Of a DNA stretch of 64,000 nt, positions 8,139 to 16,489 are shown in pieces. A model generated the notes under the pieces. It saw only the letters and a list, made by a program, of their open reading frames with translations. It was not told the origin of the DNA and did no database searches. A program made the translations under genes and the position numbers. Where the stretch lies: NCBI GenBank assembly GCA_964577115.1, contig CAZNXJ010000025.1, positions 5,197 to 69,196 on the forward strand, given 5' to 3'. Numbering within the stretch: the stretch's first letter is position 1; each line of letters starts with the position of its first letter. This DNA comes from CAZNXJ01 sp964577115. GTDB taxonomy: Bacteria > Planctomycetota > Planctomycetia > Pirellulales > Pirellulaceae.

Positions 8139-8357
8139 CGGGGACCTCAAGCGGCAATGACGTAGGCGATAGGCTCGGCTCGGCCAACGTACGGCCACCC
8201 ACCTGCCGCGTGAACCGCTTCACGGCAGAGGCGCCCGGATCCGAGCGTGACGGAAGCTTAACGGGCTCGCGTGGCCACTGACAAGAATGGTTCGGCGTAA
8301 GGCGGCATGCCACCGGGGCCCCAAGCAGGACGGTCGCCGGGGGCGATGGACTTTGAG

Positions 8358-8363
8358 TATACT
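8358..8363 (+). promoter_or_regulatory. -10 box close to the methyltransferase start
   Basis: TATACT lies 6 bp before the ATG at 8370. If used, transcription would begin at or next to the start codon, giving a leaderless message; no ribosome site is visible in front of this ATG. No -35 match was found. Confidence 0.4.
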
Positions 8364-8369
8364 TCGAGC

Positions 8370-8984
8370 ATGAACACCAATATTCCGGGACGCGAGCGTT
8401 TCGAGCAGGCGTACGAAGGCAAACCGCCGTGGGATATCGGCAAACCACAACCGGTCATCGTCCGCTCGGCCGATAAGGTCGCGGGCTCGGTGATCGATGT
8501 GGGCTGTGGAACCGGCGAGAACGCTCTGTTTTTCGCCGAGCGTGGTCACGACGTCGTGGGCATCGACTTCCTCGAAAAGCCCATCGCCGAAGCTCGACGC
8601 AAGGCCGCCGAACGCGGCCTCTCCGCGAGGTTTCTCGTCCACGATGCCCTACAGCTCGACACCCTCCCCGACCGCTTCGACTCGGCCATCGACTGCGGCC
8701 TGTTTCATGTCTTCGCGGACGACGATCGCGCTCGCTACGTCTCCGGACTCGCTACCATCATCCGACCAGGTGGCAAGTTGATCCTGCTGTGCTTCAGCGA
8801 CAAGGAGCCACCCGGCGACGGGCCGCGCCGCATCACCGAGCAGGAACTGCGCGCTGCTTTCGCCAACGACTGGGAAATCGAGTCGCTCGAGGAAGCTCAG
8901 TTCGAAGTCCGCCCCGACCTGGAAGATATCCGGTTCAGCGAAGGCGGCCCCTATGCGTGGCTCGGCGTGATCCGACGCAGGTAG
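8370..8984 (+). CDS. SAM-dependent class I methyltransferase
   Basis: A 204-residue cytoplasmic methyltransferase. Motif I (VIDVGCGTGENALFFAERGHDVVGIDF) lies near residues 41-67, the acidic residue that binds the ribose is in GIDF, and the motif IV region reads DSAIDCGLFHVFADDDR. The N-terminal PPWDIGKPQPVI block is typical of the thiopurine-methyltransferase-like/TehB-like group of small-molecule methyltransferases. An in-frame start at 8307 exists but lacks family sequence. The substrate is unknown. Confidence 0.85.
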   Translation: MNTNIPGRERFEQAYEGKPPWDIGKPQPVIVRSADKVAGSVIDVGCGTGENALFFAERGHDVVGIDFLEKPIAEARRKAAERGLSARFLVHDALQLDTLPDRFDSAIDCGLFHVFADDDRARYVSGLATIIRPGGKLILLCFSDKEPPGDGPRRITEQELRAAFANDWEIESLEEAQFEVRPDLEDIRFSEGGPYAWLGVIRRR

Positions 8985-9242
8985 ACGCAGGTAATAGAAC
9001 GTCTCGCGGGATGCTGGGATCACGTGACCGCCACGCCGCTTTTCCCCCGGAGTGAGTTTGTTTGACTCCATCTGGAGCAGCGTCGTTCGCCCCCTGCCTT
9101 CCAAGGTGTGCGGAATACAATGTGCACGCGTGCCGAGCGCCCGCATATGGGCAGCGTGCGGGCCGTGCTCGACCGTTAGACGCTTCGCGTTGGCGCCGCG
9201 TAAGGCCCTGGCGCTCGGCTCGCAAACGATGGTGATCGTGCT

Positions 9243-10229
9243 ATGAAACTGTCGATCCTGGACCTTGCATTCGTTCCCGCCGGAGCCACGCCTGCCGAGG
9301 CGCTGCGAAACACGCTCGACCTTGCTCAGCATGCCGAACGCTGGGGCTATCATCGCTTCTGGCTCGCCGAACACCACAACATGCCCGGCATCGCGAGCGC
9401 GGCCACGGCCGTCGTCATCGGATATGTCGCCGCGGGTACGAGTACGATCCGAGTGGGCGCGGGCGGCATCATGTTACCGAACCATGCGCCGCTGATTGTT
9501 GCCGAACAATTCGGCACCCTCGAAACACTCTACCCCGGTCGAATTGATCTGGGCCTCGGCCGCGCCCCCGGCACCGACCAAAAGACGCTGCTCGCACTCC
9601 GCCGCACGCCGCTCAGCGCCGAAACTTTTCCCGATGACGTTGTCGAACTACAGCAGTACTTCGAACCGGTCCGAGAAAATCAGGCCGTCCAGGCGGTGCC
9701 AGGTGCCGGATTGCGAGTGCCTCTGTGGATTTTGGGGTCGAGCCTGTTTGGAGCCGAACTCGCCGCGACGCTCGGCCTCCCCTACGCCTTCGCGTCCCAC
9801 TTCGCGCCCGACGCACTCGCCGCTGCGCTCCAGCTCTATCGCCGCGGCTTTCGCCCGTCGCGACAGTGCGACCAACCGTACACGGCCGCCGGCGTCAACG
9901 TCTTTGTCGCCGATACGGATGCCGCCGCGCGCCGTCTGTTTACGTCCGCTCAGCAGCAGTTCACCAACCTTCTGCGCGGAACCCCTGGAAAACTGCCTCC
10001 TCCCATCGACGACATCGACGCCTACTGGACGCCCGCCGAGAAAGCTCGCGCGTCCGCGATGCTCGCGTATTCCTTCGTCGGCAATCCGCAAACGGTGCGA
10101 GCGGGTTTGAATCGGTTCGTCGAGATTACGAAAGTCGATGAATTGATCGTCGTGTCTGCGATCTATGATCACGAAGCACGACTGCACTCGTACGAGCTAC
10201 TGGCCGAGACGATGGGAAGAGAGGAATGA
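9243..10229 (+). CDS. LLM class flavin-dependent oxidoreductase (MsnO8-like)
   Basis: A 328-residue luciferase-like monooxygenase with a TIM-barrel fold. It begins with the usual strand (MKLSILDLAFV), has the RFWLAEHHNMPG block near residues 37-48, IRVGAGGIMLPNHAPL near 70-85, and DLGLGRAPGTD near 102-112. These match the subgroup annotated as MsnO8-type. Such enzymes use reduced FMN and oxygen; the substrate is not predictable. It is followed by an AraC regulator on the same strand after 94 bp. Confidence 0.85.
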   Translation: MKLSILDLAFVPAGATPAEALRNTLDLAQHAERWGYHRFWLAEHHNMPGIASAATAVVIGYVAAGTSTIRVGAGGIMLPNHAPLIVAEQFGTLETLYPGRIDLGLGRAPGTDQKTLLALRRTPLSAETFPDDVVELQQYFEPVRENQAVQAVPGAGLRVPLWILGSSLFGAELAATLGLPYAFASHFAPDALAAALQLYRRGFRPSRQCDQPYTAAGVNVFVADTDAAARRLFTSAQQQFTNLLRGTPGKLPPPIDDIDAYWTPAEKARASAMLAYSFVGNPQTVRAGLNRFVEITKVDELIVVSAIYDHEARLHSYELLAETMGREE

Positions 10230-10323
10230 ATGATTAGGGATTGAGGATAGAGGGCGAAAGGAGGAGGAAGCGAAGGGGGAGGAGTATCCGTCGCGGCGAC
10301 GGTCGAGGTTGGTGAAGGACGCT

Positions 10324-11289
10324 ATGGGGAAGCGGAAGCTGAGCGAGAGTCTGTTTGATCCGCGTACAGGTGGTCAGCCGATTCGGATAGGCTGTCTCGC
10401 TGCGCGGCGGAAGCCGGCTGAGCCTGCGCGCACGAATTACTTCAACGTAATGCTCATCCGCTCGGGTTCGGGCGTCGTCTGGGCTGACAGCGCGTGCTTC
10501 GCCTTCGAAGCGCCCTGCCTCTTGTTCTTCGTCCCGTACCAATACATTCGCCTCGAACCCGACGCGCCGGTCGAAGCCGACGTGATTCAGTTCCACGCGA
10601 ACTTTCTATGCGTCGAGACGTTTCACGCGGAAGTCGGATGCAGCGGTACCCTATTCAATGATCCCCACGGTGTTCCCATCGTGTCGCTCGACGAGCTCGC
10701 CGCCGCGGAGGTGCTGGATCTCATCGAACGACTCCGACAGGAACAGGCCGAACAGGCGCTCGCCTATAGCGAAGTCATGGTCGCGCACTTAAAAGTTCTG
10801 CTGATCCTTGCCACGCGTCGCAAAGCAACGGAAGCAGCAGCACGCTTGGCTCGCGGCATGGATCCGCGGCATCCGTTGATCGCCGAATTTCGCGAGCTCA
10901 TCGAACAACACTATCGCACACTCCACTCGCCGGGCGACTACGCGCGGCTGCTACACGTCACTCCGAAAACGCTCGGCCGCATCGTACGCGAGAACCTCGG
11001 CACGACGCCGACGGAACTAATCCGAGCGCGCATTCTGACGCACGCCAAGTGGCAGCTCCTGCACACGCTGCGGCCCGTCAAGGAAATCGCCCGCGAAGTC
11101 GGTTTCTCGGACGAGCTTTACTTCAGCCGCCTGTTCAAGAAGGCCACCGGCTGCTCGCCCCGGTTCTTCCGCGAGTTCGAAACGGAAATCCGGGGAGGGA
11201 GCAATTTGTCCATGTTTTCGTCCGAAGCGCCCATTCAGAGCTCCGCCAGCAGGCGCGATACTGCGAGCAGGTCAATCGCCAAAACGTAA
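10324..11289 (+). CDS. AraC family transcriptional regulator
   Basis: A 321-residue regulator. The N-terminal half (about residues 20-110) looks like a cupin-type sensing domain and carries several cysteines (C24, C58, C65). The C-terminal half has two helix-turn-helix motifs, about residues 185-285: DYARLLHVTPKTLGRIVRENLGTTP and VKEIAREVGFSDELYFSRLFKKATGCSPRFF. A tail of about 30 residues follows. The ATG at 10324 is chosen; in-frame TTG and GTG codons lie 12-15 nt upstream. It is placed 61 bp before a DUF417 gene, the arrangement of the reactive-chlorine regulator RclR and RclC in E. coli, so a redox role is possible. Confidence 0.85.
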   Translation: MGKRKLSESLFDPRTGGQPIRIGCLAARRKPAEPARTNYFNVMLIRSGSGVVWADSACFAFEAPCLLFFVPYQYIRLEPDAPVEADVIQFHANFLCVETFHAEVGCSGTLFNDPHGVPIVSLDELAAAEVLDLIERLRQEQAEQALAYSEVMVAHLKVLLILATRRKATEAAARLARGMDPRHPLIAEFRELIEQHYRTLHSPGDYARLLHVTPKTLGRIVRENLGTTPTELIRARILTHAKWQLLHTLRPVKEIAREVGFSDELYFSRLFKKATGCSPRFFREFETEIRGGSNLSMFSSEAPIQSSASRRDTASRSIAKT

Positions 11290-11350
11290 TTGGCCGAGAG
11301 TCGGTGCTTCGCACTGCCCCTCTCGGCGCCTGGAACGAGAGGTAAAGAGC

Positions 11351-11923
11351 ATGGAATCGTTGTTCCGCTGGGCCGCGCGGATGGACCGAGTGGGAATGGC
11401 CGTTACCCGGATCGGGCTGATCGTGGTGCTCGTCTGGATCGGAGGTTTGAAAGCGTTTCGCTACGAGGCCGATGGCATCGTGCCCTTCGTCGCCAACAGC
11501 CCGCTGATGAGCTTCTTCTATGCGGACCCGGAAAACTACAAAGCACACATGAACCCGGAAGGGGCACTGGTCCCTGAAAACCGGGCGTGGCACGAGCAAA
11601 ACCGCACATACGAATTCTCGTACGGGCTCGGCACCGTCATCGTGCTCTACGGCCTGTTGATCTGCACGCACCCCTGGTTGCCGCAAGTCGCAACGCTCGG
11701 CAGCTTCCTCGTGTTCGTGATGTCCATCGTCACCCTGTCGTTCCTCATCACCACACCTGAATGTTGGGTGCCCGATCTCGGTGACGCACAGCATGGCTTT
11801 CCCTACCTGAGCGGCCGCGGCAGGCTCGTTATCAAAGACGCGATCATGATGGGAGCGTCCTTGGTCACCATGGCCGACTCGGCGAAGGCCGCTCTGCAAC
11901 GGCGCGAACTGGCCAAGGCCTGA
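11351..11923 (+). CDS. DUF417 family inner-membrane protein (RclC/YkgB-like)
   Basis: A 190-residue protein with about four membrane segments. Family features are visible: GMAVTRIGLIVVLVWIGGLKAFRYEADGIVPFVANSPLMSFFY, in order a first helix and the YEADGI.PFV.NSP block, then FSYGLGTVIVLYGLLI and a final FLVFVMSIVTLSFLITTPE. In E. coli the DUF417 protein RclC is under the AraC-type regulator RclR and helps survival of reactive chlorine. The AraC gene directly upstream makes a comparable pair here. The biochemical activity is unknown. Confidence 0.85.
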   Translation: MESLFRWAARMDRVGMAVTRIGLIVVLVWIGGLKAFRYEADGIVPFVANSPLMSFFYADPENYKAHMNPEGALVPENRAWHEQNRTYEFSYGLGTVIVLYGLLICTHPWLPQVATLGSFLVFVMSIVTLSFLITTPECWVPDLGDAQHGFPYLSGRGRLVIKDAIMMGASLVTMADSAKAALQRRELAKA

Positions 11924-11980
11924 CCGCGGGAACTTAGTGCGGCGGCGCGCAATATCGCCGGGTGATTCGTGGGCCGAAAC

Positions 11981-12024
11981 GGAAAATAAAAAGAGCGTCT
12001 GCCCGACACAGCGGGCAGACGCTC
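11981..12024 (-). terminator. Strong intrinsic terminator, mainly for the RIC gene
   Basis: A perfect 13-bp stem, GAGCGTCTGCCCG (11993-12005) with its complement at 12012-12024, encloses a 6-nt loop. On the minus strand it is followed by TTTTTATTTTCC, a classic T-tract, 31 bp after the RIC stop. On the plus strand it could weakly end the DUF417 message. Confidence 0.85.
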
Positions 12025-12054
12025 GATTGTTTCAGGCCCCGAAAACCGGAAGGC

Positions 12055-12777
12055 TTACGCCGGCGTGATCGAACTCTCAAGAGCGATCGCACGGGGGAAG
12101 AGGATGTTATTCTCTTTGTGGACATGCTGGTGCATGTCGCGCTCGAGATACTCGAGGCCGTCGAGCATCGCACGGTACGTGTTGCACGCGCCTTCAGGGA
12201 CTCGGTAGTCGGCCGTCAATAGACGCAGCCGCTCGAGCGCGTCGCCGGCATGATCGTGCCCGCACTCCATCATGCGGATCGGATTGCCTACCGTCCCGAA
12301 AGGAAACGCCGGCGCGGAGGCCGCCTGTTCGAGCTGTCGGATCGCCGGAAACAGAATTCGCTCCTCTTTGAACATGTGAGGCTCCAGCTCCGCACGCAGC
12401 TCGGCAAAGGTGGATTTGACTAACGGCAGCTCCGGATGCGCCGCGCCGTGCACCTCGGCCACCTTCTCGACAATGGCCGTCAACCGAGGCAACTCGGACT
12501 TCAAATACGCGTGATGCGTTTGCTCGATGTGATCACAAAGCGTGCTCAGCGGTGCGCGCGTCCAGTCGGTTCCGTTGCCCTCCGGCCGAGCCTCGAGCGC
12601 GTCATGGAGTTCGGCGAGCACTTGCTCGGGATCCATGCGGCGGCGCTCGCAGGCTTCGCTGAGCGTCAACCCGCCGCCGCAGCAGTAATCGATGCGCAGG
12701 GTTTCAAAAACACGCGAGAGCTGAGGATGCTGCGCGACCCATTGCCCCACGGTCGTCTGGAGTTCGGCGTGACTCAT
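12055..12777 (-). CDS. ric: Iron-sulfur cluster repair di-iron protein RIC (ScdA/YtfE family)
   Basis: A 240-residue protein of usual RIC length. The N-terminal ScdA_N/DUF542 domain carries the IDYCCGGG motif at about residues 29-36. A hemerythrin-like four-helix domain follows, with the di-iron ligands in HIEQTHHAYL, EPHMFKEERILFP, CGHDHAGDALE and MHQHVHKENNILFP. RIC proteins restore iron-sulfur clusters damaged by nitric oxide or peroxide. The ATG at 12777 is preferred over one 36 nt upstream because it starts on the domain. It has its own promoter and a strong terminator, so it is monocistronic. Confidence 0.93.
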   Translation of the reverse strand: MSHAELQTTVGQWVAQHPQLSRVFETLRIDYCCGGGLTLSEACERRRMDPEQVLAELHDALEARPEGNGTDWTRAPLSTLCDHIEQTHHAYLKSELPRLTAIVEKVAEVHGAAHPELPLVKSTFAELRAELEPHMFKEERILFPAIRQLEQAASAPAFPFGTVGNPIRMMECGHDHAGDALERLRLLTADYRVPEGACNTYRAMLDGLEYLERDMHQHVHKENNILFPRAIALESSITPA

Positions 12778-12829
12778 CGTTCGTCCTCGCCCATGGAAAG
12801 GTAAATGTGGCACCTCGGTGTGCTAAGGA

Positions 12830-12857
12830 AGTTTAAATCGCTAATTGTGGATGTCAA
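12830..12857 (-). promoter_or_regulatory. Promoter of ric
   Basis: On the minus strand TTGACA (12852-12857) and TAAACT (12830-12835) are 16 bp apart. The stretch around it (12800-12870) is clearly AT-richer than its surroundings. The predicted leader is about 45 nt. No confident FNR- or NsrR-type box was recognised. Confidence 0.55.
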
Positions 12858-12990
12858 GGTCCAATTATGGGCGGCGCGTGAGAGAGTGGGGGAGAAGAGC
12901 GGGGGTGTGCCGGCCGGCAGCGGGCGGCCGAGCGGACTCGGTGCGATGGAACGATTGCCGCCAAGCGAAGTGGTTGGCCCGAGCGTGCGT

Positions 12991-13590
12991 CTAGCGTCGC
13001 TTGCGACTTGGCTGTAGTTCGGCGTGGCGGAAGCAGGCGACGAGATGGTCGTTCACCATGCCGACAGCCTGCATGAACGCGTAACAAATCGTGCTGCCGA
13101 CGAACCGAAAGCCGCGGCGTTTGAGGTCGCGGCTCATCGCGTCCGATTCGGCGGTACGTGCCGGCACCTCGCTCAGCGTCGCCCATCGGTTCTGGCGAGG
13201 CTCGCCGCCGACAAAGCTCCAGATGTATTCGTGAAACGTTCCGAACTCGTCCTGCACCCTGAGAAATGCTTTCGCATTGTCGATGGCCGACGCAATCTTC
13301 AGGCGATTGCGAACGATCCCTGGGTTGTTCAGTAGGCTTTCTTGCTTTTGTTGATCGTACTGAGCGATGATGGCAGGGTCGAAACCATCGAATGCCGCGC
13401 GGTAGTTTTCGCGCTTCTTGAGAATCGTGGCCCAGCTCAGCCCCGCCTGCGCTCCTTCGAGAATCAGAAACTCGAACAGCAGACGGTCGTCGCGAAGCGG
13501 TACGCCCCACTCGCGGTCGTGGTATTCAATGTACTGCTCGCCCTTGGCCCACGGGCAGCGGAATGGTTCGGAAGATCCCTTCTTCGCCAT
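12991..13590 (-). CDS. tag: DNA-3-methyladenine glycosylase I
   Basis: A 199-residue Tag protein, close to the usual 190. It begins with CPWAKGEQYIEYHDREWGVP, then the FEFLILEGAQAGLSW block with the catalytic glutamate E45, and FVGSTICYAFMQAVGMVNDH near the end. The zinc ligands seen in the E. coli enzyme have counterparts at C12, H24, H182 and C186. It removes 3-methyladenine from alkylated DNA. It is divergent from the DUF488 gene with only 32 bp between start codons, so their promoters must overlap or lie inside the genes. Confidence 0.95.
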   Translation of the reverse strand: MAKKGSSEPFRCPWAKGEQYIEYHDREWGVPLRDDRLLFEFLILEGAQAGLSWATILKKRENYRAAFDGFDPAIIAQYDQQKQESLLNNPGIVRNRLKIASAIDNAKAFLRVQDEFGTFHEYIWSFVGGEPRQNRWATLSEVPARTAESDAMSRDLKRRGFRFVGSTICYAFMQAVGMVNDHLVACFRHAELQPSRKRR

Positions 13591-13622
13591 ACGAACTTGG
13601 CTCTCAAAAAAACGACTGCATC

Positions 13623-13970
13623 ATGATTCGACTGAAACGCGCTTACGACGAGCCCTCACCGCGCGACGGCCTGCGCATTCTTGTCGAACGATTGTGGCCG
13701 CGCGGGCTCAGTAAAGACAAGGCTGCGATCGACCTGTGGCTCAAGGACGTCGCGCCGAGCACCGAGCTGCGCAAATGGTATGGTCACCAGCTTGACCGCT
13801 GGGAGGAGTTTCGCGAGCGGTACATGGCCGAGCTGGAACAACTTGGCGACCTGCTTGTACTGCTCAAGCACCGCACGACCGAGGGCCCCGTCACGTTCGT
13901 TTATGCCGCCAGCGACGAGCAACACAACAGCGCTGTCGTGCTGAAGGAGTATCTCGAAGAGCGGATGTAA
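13623..13970 (+). CDS. DUF488 family protein (YeaO-like)
   Basis: A 115-residue protein with the YeaO/DUF488 pattern: KRAYDEPSPRDGLRILVERLWPRGLSKDKA at the N terminus, WLKDVAPSTELRKWYGH in the middle, and VTFVYAASDEQHNSAVVLKEYL at the end. The family is small and cytoplasmic, with no established reaction. The ATG at 13623 is used; an earlier in-frame start would overlap tag on the other strand. Nearness to tag, ric and the AraC/DUF417 pair fits a general stress setting, but no link is proven. Confidence 0.88.
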   Translation: MIRLKRAYDEPSPRDGLRILVERLWPRGLSKDKAAIDLWLKDVAPSTELRKWYGHQLDRWEEFRERYMAELEQLGDLLVLLKHRTTEGPVTFVYAASDEQHNSAVVLKEYLEERM

Positions 13971-14100
13971 CGCGGAAGCAAACGAAGAGCAAGCGCGGCC
14001 ATGCCGCGCGTTGGCGTGCGAGCACTCGTCAGATTGTGTCGCACGCCGAGCGCCTGCCGGACAACGTGAGGACCGCGACCGTCAGCGACATCGCGATGCC

Positions 14101-14985
14101 CTACGGGCTGCGGGGCGCTGTTTCCACTTCGAGATCACCCGCCGCGAACTGTACGCCGGCCAGTAGATGGCCGAGCATCCGCGGATCCCAGTACATGTGC
14201 TTGTTGTGGCCAAGGGCCGTGTAGAAGACGCGGCCTTTGCCGTATGTCTTGACCCACGCCAGCACAAAGTCACCATCCGTGCGCTGAATGTTCGGACGCG
14301 TCAAATCGACGCTCGACGTATCGAGGCTGATCAGGACGCGCACTTTGTCGCGGGAAAACCGCCCGTCGAACTGGTAGATCTCTTCGTTCAGCGTCACCTT
14401 CTCGGCGAGAAACGGCCGCACAACCGGATGGTCAGGCTCTTCCACCGTGAGCGTGGCGATCTCGAAGCTGTTCCACGGATGGTTGACCGCCATGCCGCCA
14501 ATCATTTCCACATACTCGGGCCAGTCGAGCGACCCGGCGCAGTGGATGGCGGCGAACCCGCCTCCCTGCTCGATGTACGCAAGCAAATTGCGGAGGTGCT
14601 GTGGATTGTCTAGCGGATTGCCGCACATGTTGTTGAACACGACGACGTCAAATTGCTTGAGCGTGTCGGCTTCAAACATTGCCGGCTCATCACTGATCAC
14701 CGTCTCGTACGCGCCCGTCTTCTCGCCGATGATCTTCAGCGCCGCAGCTCCCCACGGAATCGAAACGTGCCGAAACCCGGGACATCGCGAAAAGACGAAG
14801 ATCTTACGCGGCTTCTGCGGCGCTGCGTACGGTTTGGCGGGCGCCGCGAGCTGCATTTGCTCGAGATCTTCCTTCGGCACCACGGCCGAGGGGGGTACGG
14901 CGGCTTGAGCGAAAAGTTGCGGCGAGTAGGCCAGGGCGAGCCCGGCCACAAGACACAGTCGGCCGGCAATGCGCAGAGTCGTCAT
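14101..14985 (-). CDS. Secreted ThuA-domain protein
   Basis: A 294-residue exported protein; residues 1-27 form a signal peptide ending LFAQ. The rest is a ThuA-like (class I glutamine amidotransferase-like) domain: KIFVFSRCPGFRHVSIPWGAAAL, VVFNNMCGNPL, GGGFAAIHCAGSLDWPEYVEMIGG, and the C-terminal GKGRVFYTALGHNKHMYWDPRMLGHLLAGVQFA. ThuA domains are common in planctomycete secreted sugar-metabolism proteins but their reaction is not settled. It lies 89 bp behind the Tat-exported Gfo/Idh gene on the same strand, a frequent pairing, so the two probably act on the same periplasmic sugar. Confidence 0.85.
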   Translation of the reverse strand: MTTLRIAGRLCLVAGLALAYSPQLFAQAAVPPSAVVPKEDLEQMQLAAPAKPYAAPQKPRKIFVFSRCPGFRHVSIPWGAAALKIIGEKTGAYETVISDEPAMFEADTLKQFDVVVFNNMCGNPLDNPQHLRNLLAYIEQGGGFAAIHCAGSLDWPEYVEMIGGMAVNHPWNSFEIATLTVEEPDHPVVRPFLAEKVTLNEEIYQFDGRFSRDKVRVLISLDTSSVDLTRPNIQRTDGDFVLAWVKTYGKGRVFYTALGHNKHMYWDPRMLGHLLAGVQFAAGDLEVETAPRSP

Positions 14986-15074
14986 GAGCGTTTCTCCAGA
15001 GAGGCAGGGGCAGGGATGACGCGTGCCGCCGCGCTCCGTGAACGTCGCGCGGCGGCCAATGGCCGGTGAGGCGG

Positions 15075-16427
15075 TCAGACCTGATGCAGCGACCAGCCTT
15101 CACGATACGTGCGGCGGAGGTACTGCTCGGCCTTCGTACTGCCGACCGTTTTCATGTTCGCAGCGTCCCAAGTGAATTTCTCACCGGCACGCACTGCCAC
15201 ATTGCCCAACATGTTGTGCTCGATGAGCTGCCCCGCATAGGAGAAATTGCAGCTTGTGCGCGAGCCGGTTTTGCACGCCGTGATCCATTCGTCGTACTGC
15301 CCCTGCATTTCCTGCTCGGGCGGAACATTCGGCTGCGGGAGGACGATCATTTCCGATTCATCCGCCGGCAGGATCGCATAGCCGCCGTAGTTGACCCACA
15401 GCAGACCCTTGTCGCCACTGAAAACGATGCCGTGCCAATCGTCGGTATTGATGGGCTTCGGTACGTCGGGCCGCTGGATGCCATCGTACCAGTGCACGCG
15501 TACGGCCGGGCGCGTGCCCGACGGAGCGTGTTCCCATGTCACCTTTGTCCAAGCGGGAGTCGTCTCGTCGTTGATCGGATCGCCCGTCGCCTCGACCGAA
15601 ACCGGCAGCGTCAGGTTCAGCGCAGCGTACGGGAAATCGATGAGGTGGCTGCCCATATCGCCGAGCACTCCGCCACCGAAATCCCAATATTTGTTCCACT
15701 TCGCGCAGCCGGGCAGGTAATCAGGATGATAGGGACGCTCGGGTGCCGGGCCGAGCCACAGATCCCAGTGCAAGTAGGGCGGTACCGCGTGATCGCCGGT
15801 CGGCCGAGCCCAACCGCCGCCGTCACGCGTACACCAGACGTGAACGTCGCGCACCGGACCGATAACGCCTTCCTGAATCATCTTGGCGACGCGATGAAAA
15901 TTCTCGGTCGCGTGCACCTGCGTTCCTTGCTGCGTTGCAACTCCCGTTTCCAGCGACACGTCGCGTAACAGCCGCGCCTCTTCGACCGAAATGCCAATCG
16001 GCTTCTCGCAATAGACGTGCAATCCGGCGCGCATCGCCGCGAGGCTGATCGGAGCATGCGTGTGGTCCGTCGTACTCACCACGACCGCGTCGAGATCCTT
16101 GCGTTCGAGCATCTTGCGCCAGTCCGTGAACTTTTTGGCTTTCGGATGCTGCTGTGCGGCGGCCTCCAAGTGCCGCTCGTCGACATCGCACAGCGCTACG
16201 ATGTTTTCGCTCCGCACACCATGACGGTTCGCCGCCCCGCGACTGGCGACGCCAATGATGCCGATGTTCAGCTTCTCGTTCGGCGACTGGCTGAACACGC
16301 TCCGCGCGCTCGTAACAGCCCAGACGCCGACGCCGACCTGAGCGGCGTGCTTCAAAAACGTTCGCCGAGCCACTTGGGTGGCACCGCGATTCGACCGAGA
16401 CAATTGAGTGTTGGCTGGAGCGGTCAT
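15075..16427 (-). CDS. Tat-exported Gfo/Idh/MocA family oxidoreductase
   Basis: A 450-residue NAD(P)-dependent sugar oxidoreductase. The N terminus has a twin-arginine signal (ARRTFLKHAAQVGVGVWAVTS, residues about 21-41). The Rossmann fold follows (NIGIIGVASRGAANRHG near 56-72), with the conserved CEKPIGISVEEARLL block, where the lysine is the usual catalytic residue. The C-terminal domain has the planctomycete features YWDFGGGVLGDMGSHLIDFP. It is likely folded with its cofactor before export and acts on sugars in the periplasm. The ThuA gene lies downstream. Confidence 0.88.
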   Translation of the reverse strand: MTAPANTQLSRSNRGATQVARRTFLKHAAQVGVGVWAVTSARSVFSQSPNEKLNIGIIGVASRGAANRHGVRSENIVALCDVDERHLEAAAQQHPKAKKFTDWRKMLERKDLDAVVVSTTDHTHAPISLAAMRAGLHVYCEKPIGISVEEARLLRDVSLETGVATQQGTQVHATENFHRVAKMIQEGVIGPVRDVHVWCTRDGGGWARPTGDHAVPPYLHWDLWLGPAPERPYHPDYLPGCAKWNKYWDFGGGVLGDMGSHLIDFPYAALNLTLPVSVEATGDPINDETTPAWTKVTWEHAPSGTRPAVRVHWYDGIQRPDVPKPINTDDWHGIVFSGDKGLLWVNYGGYAILPADESEMIVLPQPNVPPEQEMQGQYDEWITACKTGSRTSCNFSYAGQLIEHNMLGNVAVRAGEKFTWDAANMKTVGSTKAEQYLRRTYREGWSLHQV

Positions 16428-16489
16428 GGTTGTTCTGCCGGCTTGAGAGAAGGAAGAAAAACGCAGGAAAACGTTGTTCCAGTCGGAAG

